From positions 207,311,190 to 207,375,189 of the forward strand of contig NC_081409.1 of the NCBI RefSeq assembly GCF_030272615.1: DNA of 64,000 nt, written 5' to 3'. The notes under the pieces are model-generated. The model saw nothing but the letters and a program-made list of their open reading frames with translations, ran no database searches and was not told the DNA's origin. Below, piece by piece: positions 58,921-64,000 of this stretch. The translations under genes and the position numbers were made by a program. Within the stretch, counting starts at the first letter, position 1. The number at the start of each line of letters is the position of its first letter. This DNA comes from Cryptomeria japonica. Lineage: Eukaryota; Streptophyta; Pinopsida; Cupressales; Cupressaceae.

Positions 58921-60335
58921 CTTGCCGATGTATCCTTCTTCATCGGGTTTCTGAGAAGCAATGTTCATGTTAAGCCGATCGGCCGATGGAACCTCCTTCT
59001 TGTTGATTGGCTATCAGGTGAGCTTGGTTACTGTTACACCGATGACCCAATGAAGTTGCCCTTGGTGATCGGGATGTCATCGACTATTAGAGGAGTTTGT
59101 TGAATGCTATGCCAATTACCTGATGGAGTCGCTATGGTATCATCAGAGATCGAGGCGACATGGTTGGCTGCTACACCGATACCCGATGAGTCCGCCTTTA
59201 GTATTATCAAGGATCTGAGTAGCTAGTTTGGTTGTCTTGCCGATGACCCGATGGAGTTTCCTTCGGTGATCAGGGTATCATCGGAGATTGGGAGAACCTA
59301 TTGGGTGCTATGCCAATGGACCGATGAGTCCGCCTTCATTGGTATCGAAGATCGGGGTAACTCTTGCCAATGTATCCTTCTTCATCGGTTTTCAGAGAAG
59401 CAATGTTCATGTTAAGCCAATGGGCCGATGGAACCTCCTTCTTATTGATCAGCTATCGAGTGAGATTGGTTAGTGTTACACCAATGACCCGATGAAGTCA
59501 CCCTCAGTGATCGGGATGTCATAGGCTATCGGAGGAGTTTTCTAAATGCTATACCGATTACCCGATGGAGTTACTGTGGTATCATCAGAGATATAGGTGA
59601 CATGGCTAGTTGCTACACCGATACTTGATGAGTCCACCTTCAGTGTTATCGACGATCGGGATAGCCAGTTTGGTTGTCTTGCCGATGACCCGATGGAGTC
59701 GCCTTTGGTGATCGGGGTATCATCAGAGATGGGGAGAACCTGTTGGGTGCTCTGCTGATGGACCGATGAGTCTACCTTCGTTGGTATTGGAGATCAGGGT
59801 AACTCTTGCCGATGTATCCTTCTTCATTGGGTTTCAAAGAAGCAATGTTCATGTTAAGCCGATGGGCTGATGGAACCTCCTTCTTGTTGATTAAGTATCG
59901 GATGAGCTTGGTTAGTGTTACACCAATGACCCAATGAAGTCACCCTCGGCGATCAGGACGTCATCGACTATCGGAGGAGTTTGCTGAATGTTATGTCGAT
60001 TACCTGATGGAGTCATTGTGGTATCACCAAAGATCAGGGTGACATGGTTGGTTGCTACACCGATACCCGATGAGTCCGCCTTTGGTGTTATCAGGAATCA
60101 GGGTAGCCAGTTTGGTTGTCTTGCCGATGACCCGATGGAGTCACCTTTAGCGATTGGGGTATCATCAGAGATCGGGAGAACCTGTTGGGTGCTATGTCAA
60201 TGGACCGATGAGTCTTCCTTCGTTGGTATCGGAGATCGGGGTAACTCTTGCCGATGTATCCTTCTTCATCGGGTTTCAGAGAAGCAATGTTCATGTTAAG
60301 TCGATGGGCCAATGGAACCTCCTTCTTGTTCATGT
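58921..60335 (+). repeat. 442-bp tandem array, 3.2 copies, CCGATG-rich
   Basis: CTTGCCGATGTATCC-type starts fall at 58921, 59363, 59805 and 60247, so the period is exactly 442 bases. Each unit is packed with CCGATGACCCGATG, ATCGGGGT and similar words. Copies differ by about ten percent by eye. This is the subterminal region of the CACTA element, and the motifs match its terminal CCGATGG. Confidence 0.9.
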
Positions 60336-60708
60336 TAATCCTTCGAAATTACAACTTAAACTACACAAACATCCGACGAGGATGCTGTATGTCCGACGAC
60401 ACTTCCTTGTTGGACGGTCGTTGATGCATATTAATGGACCGACGACAAAACCGTAGAAAAAACAATATTCCCGTCGATGTAAAGTTTTAGACTTCCATCG
60501 ACATTCCAATGCAATCTAAACAAACATCCGATGAGGATGCTATATGTCCAACGAATTTTTTGACCAGAAGAGCGATCATGCCTACCGTCGGCAGAGTCCA
60601 TGGGGTCGTCATAATTCTGACGATCAGAGACATTGTTGAAAAGTCCAACGACAAGTAGTTGCAATTACGATAATCAGCCATCGGAAATTAGCCCCGAATG
60701 TACTAGTG
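60336..60708 (+). repeat. CACTA right end with subterminal motifs
   Basis: TCCGACGA, TCCGATGA and TCGTCGG-type words recur (for example 60372, 60392, 60526, 60588), ending in GCCATCGGAAATTAGCCCC and the CACTA inverted repeat. CATCCGAYGAGGATGCT occurs twice, about 150 bases apart (60368, 60525). Confidence 0.75.
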
Positions 60709-60782
60709 ATAATATCATTGTGTATTCTTCTTTAAAGTTTGGCTTTATTTTTTAATCATTTTTGCATTAATTTATGTTATAG

Positions 60783-61950
60783 GTTGATGATACCCGTTTT
60801 GCATCAAACACAATTGTCTTAAGATGACTTGTGAAGTTAGAGTGGCACTATGCAATATGCTAATCAATACCAATTGGATTGTATGGAAAAAAAGTAGCAG
60901 TGAGAGGGTAGCAAAAATTAGGGACCGAATATTGAATGATAACTGGTGGGATCTTGTAACATATCTCCTTAGTATCACTGAGCCTATTATGAGCATGATT
61001 CTCTATACCAACATGGATAGGCCTTGCATTGGTGAGATTTATGATGGCATTGACTCAATGCTTGAAAAATTGAAGTGCACTATAAATGCAAGAGAGAAAG
61101 ACACCAATGAGAAATTCTTCAAAGAAATGGAAGAAATTGTTGTTGAAAGGTGGAATAAGATGACCACTCCTTTGCATCTTCTTGCCTATTCCTTGACACC
61201 AAAGTATTACAACAATCAATTTCATTATAAATTAGGAAGTATTCCACCATGGAGAGATCTAGAAGTATCTGATGGGTACAAGGTAGTATTTCTTAGACTA
61301 TATCTCGATGATGATTTGCAAGATACTATTACAAATGAGTTCATAGAATTTGCAAATGGGAATGGTCTAAGTGTTGATGCTCTTCGCCATAGATCCAAGA
61401 AGGATGCTCATAGTTGGTGGTACTTCCATGGCACATACTTCCAACACCTACAACCCATTGCTGTCAAATTTTTATCACAAGTAAGTTTAATTAATTAAAA
61501 TTTATCACTAGTTTATTTATAGTTTACTGTCTTCATAAGCTGCTAGTAATTTTTAATTTAAATTTTATAAATGTATAACTTTAATTGTTTACTTTGTCTT
61601 CATAGGTTGCTAGTTCATCTGATTCAGAAAAAAATTAGAGCACATACTCTTTCATCCACTTAGTAAAGCGCAATAGGTTTCTATAAAAAACAATGGAGAA
61701 TTTAGTGTATGTGCATTCCAACCTATGTATTCTTTCACACAAACAATGTGACTACACCCAAGGGGAAACAAATATGTGGGATATAGAGACAGAGAATACT
61801 GATTTGGATGCTCCCGCTTATCAGCTTCTTGTATTAACACTTGATGACTCAAATACCGAGAAAACTTATAGTGCAACTGCAAGTGGCATAGGCTCATCTA
61901 ATGTCAATGTCAATGACGAGGAGGAGGATGATGATGAATTAGAAATTTAG
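60783..61950 (+). pseudogene. hAT transposase, C-terminal part
   Basis: Starts after an AG acceptor at 60781-60782 with VDDTRFASNTIVLR, then a frameshift and MTCEVRVALCNMLINTNWIV. The long exon runs through SITEPIMSMILYTNMDRPCI, LHLLAYSLTPKYYN and HSWWYFHGTYFQHLQPIAVK, which match the catalytic end and dimerisation domain of hAT transposases. A last exon after GTAAGTTT...AG (61481-61605) holds VASSSDSEKN and YVHSNLCILSHK, with an acidic end EEEDDDELEI and TAG at 61950. Damage: stops near 60820 and 61636. Confidence 0.85.
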
Positions 61951-62264
61951 AGAATCCATTTCATGATTAAACTTTAAATTGTTGAAAATTGAAAAAATGA
62001 TACTTGAATATTTTGTCATTTTGATATTAAACTTGATGTATATGTTGCTATTATGGTATGATCATGATGCTATTATTATACGTTTATGTGTGTTATGTTG
62101 TTTATATGATGCTATGTGACATCCTAATCTTAATTCATGCTTATAGGCCGCTCAAATATATATATATATAATTTACATGTTTTTGTAATAATGAACCCAA
62201 ATCCCTTTTCAAAATTTTGTCGTACCAGTGTACTGGTTCTTCGAACTCGAAACGGAAACCTAGT

Positions 62265-62461
62265 AAAAAATAAAATGTTTTCATTGAGGATAGAGACATA
62301 CTTCTCTTCTTAGTTTGTGGTTGCACCTCTCAAGCAAGGAAAATTTACAACAATGCAACAATAGCCTACAAGGTAGTCATTCAAGACTCCTCCAAGCTAT
62401 GACATCTAAGGTATGGACCCTTAAGCTTTGTTGGTTTACTTTTATTGTCCAAGAAAGGAAT
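62265..62461 (+). pseudogene. Copia pre-integrase segment
   Basis: KMFSLRIETYF at about 62274 continues the Copia frame cut at 40257. After frameshifts, SKL (stop) HLRYGPLSFVGLLLLSKKGI matches the LWHLRFGHLNF...LL..KGMV region of Copia pol. The frame is cut by the solo LTR at 62462. Confidence 0.75.
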
Positions 62462-63414
62462 TGTTTCAAATGTGATGTTGATGCTTGTCATTAATGGTTG
62501 TCGTTGATATCAATATATTGGAGTTGATCTGGAAGATGTGCTCCCAAATTTTTTGATGCTTCACAAGATTTATCTCAATTGATATTCTATTTGCTCATGT
62601 TGATGGTAATCCAAATTTCTTTGTTTACCGAATATGGTATTGGTTGATTGTATTCATGAGTATCTGGGTTTCATTCGTATTTTCGCTATGTTTGGTAGGG
62701 CTTTTTGGGTCCAGATTAGGTCCAAAATTCAAGGATGAGTAATAGTATGTGTAGAGTGTGAGTCATGATTTGAGTTCAAAATTTGTGATTGATGTAACGT
62801 GTTGATCTGATCGATGATGAGTGATGTGGTATGGTCTACATCTCATTCCTTCCCACCACCAGAATGTTTAGTGTTGACCTATAAAACTCTGTCTTGGCTA
62901 AATTAGAAGATTATGTTTCCCAGAGATAGTATAAATAAGAGGATGATCTGAATGTATGATTTATTGAATATTGATAAGGAATGGTTCGATCAAGATGGTA
63001 TGTGAATTGTGTTGTTGTTGAGAAAGAATTGTAAATAGTTCATGTATTAAAGATTGTGCTATAGTGGTGGATTCTCTTTTTATTTCTTCTTCCTTCGACA
63101 ATGAGCCTCTATTGGGCAGCGAGCCCACCTGCAGTGAGCATTCTAGTAGTGAGCAACCCTTTGTAAAAATCAGCTTAACCAATGTTACCTTAACTGGTGT
63201 TATATTGAGAACTAACATTCTACGTGGTTTTTTTCTTCTTGGGTTTTTCCACGTCATATTTAGTGTTCATTGTGTAATTTGTTTTATATATGTTATTTGA
63301 TGTTAGTTGCATTAATTAAATTTGATGGCAATTCTGGATGTGTAAAAAAATTGAGGAAAAAGTTTAAGTTGACAACTGATTCACCCCCCCTCTCAGTTGC
63401 CTAGATATTTAACA
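62462..63414 (+). mobile_element. Solo LTR (953 bp), Copia-like
   Basis: Perfect 5-base duplication GGAAT (62457-62461, 63415-63419). It begins TGTTTCAAATG and ends ...TAGATATTTAACA. The end region holds GATTCACCCCCCCTCTCAG, characteristic of plant Copia LTRs. It interrupts the Copia frame exactly between KKGI and MIDGLS. No internal region. Confidence 0.88.
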
Positions 63415-64000
63415 GGAATGATAGATGGTTTGTCCTAATAGCAAGTGTGAGACTTGCATTTTTGGAAAGAAACATATGCAACCCTTTCAATCAAGCAAAT
63501 CACGAAGGGAAAGACATCCATTGGAGCTGGTGTACACTAATTTGGTTGACCCTATGCAAACCATATCTATTGGCAAGAGCTAATATTTTATGACCTTCAT
63601 TGATGATTTCAGCCATAGGTCATGGGTTTACTTTTACCAGCATAACTCTAAAGCTTTTGATAAGTTTTTTTTTATGGCCCAAACTGAAAAAGGAAAGTGG
63701 GCATGTTATCAAGGTCTTAAGTTCAAATCGTGAGGGAGAATATACCTCCAATCATTCTGTAAATTTTTGCAAGCAAAATGACATAAAGAAGGAGCTTACT
63801 CCACAACAAAATAGAGTGGCTGAGAGAAAGAATAGAACCATCATGGAGATGACAAGGATAATGCTAAGGAAAATGGGCTCCCAAATGAGTATTGGGGAGA
63901 CATTGTAGCAACAACTGTTTATTTGATAAATTGAAGTCCAACCAAGGTGAACCATGAAAATATCCCTCAAGAAGTGTGGTCAAAATATAAGTGGACTGTT
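63415..64000 (+). pseudogene. Copia integrase, partial, runs off the window
   Basis: MIDGLS then CETCIFGKKHMQPFQ gives the zinc-binding end, followed by PLELVYTNLVDPM (normally HSDLCGPM; the catalytic Asp reads Asn), FMTFIDDFSHRSWVYF, and after a shift VIKVLSSNREGEYTS (Asp reads Asn) and NRVAERKNRTIMEMTRIML with the Glu. Stops and shifts are frequent. Confidence 0.85.

Larger units (their letters stand above)
42013..60708 (+). mobile_element. CACTA (En/Spm) transposon, 18.7 kb, inside a hAT intron
   Basis: Starts CACTAATACATT and ends AATGTACTAGTG, an inverted terminal repeat with the diagnostic CACTA end. A perfect 3-base duplication ATA flanks it (42010-42012, 60709-60711), which is the size expected for this superfamily. 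It contains a TNP2-type transposase (46694-50958), a second gene with SET and Ptta/En/Spm-like segments (51849-57034), subterminal motif arrays, a 442-bp tandem array and a nested solo LTR (55635-56818). The target is an intron of the hAT transposase, between 41953 and 60782. It is unusually long even without the solo LTR (about 17.5 kb). Confidence 0.95.
40258..62256 (+). mobile_element. hAT-family DNA transposon, interrupted by the CACTA element
   Basis: It lies between two joined parts of a Copia frame. Candidate 8-base target duplications are AATCTAGC (40250-40257) and AACCTAGT (62257-62264), six of eight matching. Left end GGTTCG/GGTACTGG-rich (40258-40420) and right end TACCAGTGTACTGGTTC (62223-62239) are loosely related in inverted order. 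Net length without the CACTA element is about 3.3 kb, usual for hAT. Ends are approximate to a few bases. Confidence 0.7.
38528..64000 (+). mobile_element. Copia-type retrotransposon, interrupted by nested insertions
   Basis: Reading order is continued across two insertions: LTR remnant (38528-38805), primer-binding site TGGTATTAGAGC (38808-38819), gag (38925-39840), protease (39860-40250), a hAT element (40258-62256), pre-integrase (62265-62461), a solo LTR (62462-63414), and integrase (63415 to the window edge). The text on both sides joins in the expected order. RT and RNase H should lie beyond 64000. Many stops and frameshifts show it is dead. Confidence 0.88.

Overview
The window is nuclear DNA from a plant with a large, transposon-rich genome. 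The evidence is GT-AG introns, nested LTR retrotransposons, hAT and CACTA transposons, and a plant-type phenolic O-methyltransferase gene pair. The very large nested elements and the pattern of old, mostly broken insertions suggest a conifer-like gymnosperm, but that is inference. No bacterial features (operons, ribosome binding sites, CRISPR) are present.

Region 1 (274-16496) is one 16.2 kb Ty3/gypsy element on the minus strand, with two similar LTRs and a near-perfect 5-bp target duplication. Its gag, protease, reverse transcriptase, two RNase H domains and integrase can all be read, interrupted by a few stops and frameshifts. The second RNase H domain and the layout point to the Tat lineage. 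Between integrase and the 3' LTR lies an antisense (plus-strand) reading frame with a plant mobile domain (PMD) and a coiled-coil tail.

Region 2 (16497-40257) starts with a truncated LINE. Two copies of a segmental duplication follow (about 18021-30523 and 31192-39150). Each copy carries an unrecognised pair of plus-strand reading frames, an antisense Copia fragment, and an intact three-exon O-methyltransferase gene on the minus strand. In copy 1 the unknown reading frame is split by a solo LTR (19037-22273), which itself contains a complete 2.1 kb Copia-type element that encodes only gag (19905-22044, perfect target duplication). A Copia element begins at the right end of both duplicate copies.

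Region 3 (38528-64000) is a nest of insertions. The Copia element of duplicate copy 2 is interrupted by a hAT transposon (about 40258-62256). The hAT transposase gene is in turn interrupted, inside an intron, by an 18.7 kb CACTA transposon (42013-60708) with CACTA ends and an ATA target duplication. The CACTA element holds a multi-exon TNP2-type transposase, a second gene that includes a SET (histone-methyltransferase-like) domain and a Ptta/En/Spm-type segment, a 442-bp tandem array and motif-rich ends. A solo LTR (55635-56818) lies inside it. Another solo LTR (62462-63414) splits the Copia element again just before the integrase.

The only reading frames that look intact are the two O-methyltransferases and the short Copia gag. 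Most other stops lie at CAG->TAG or CGA->TGA positions, as expected from deamination of methylated cytosines in silenced transposons. The SET-bearing CACTA element, the antisense PMD frame and the unknown duplicated reading-frame pair are the items most worth following up.
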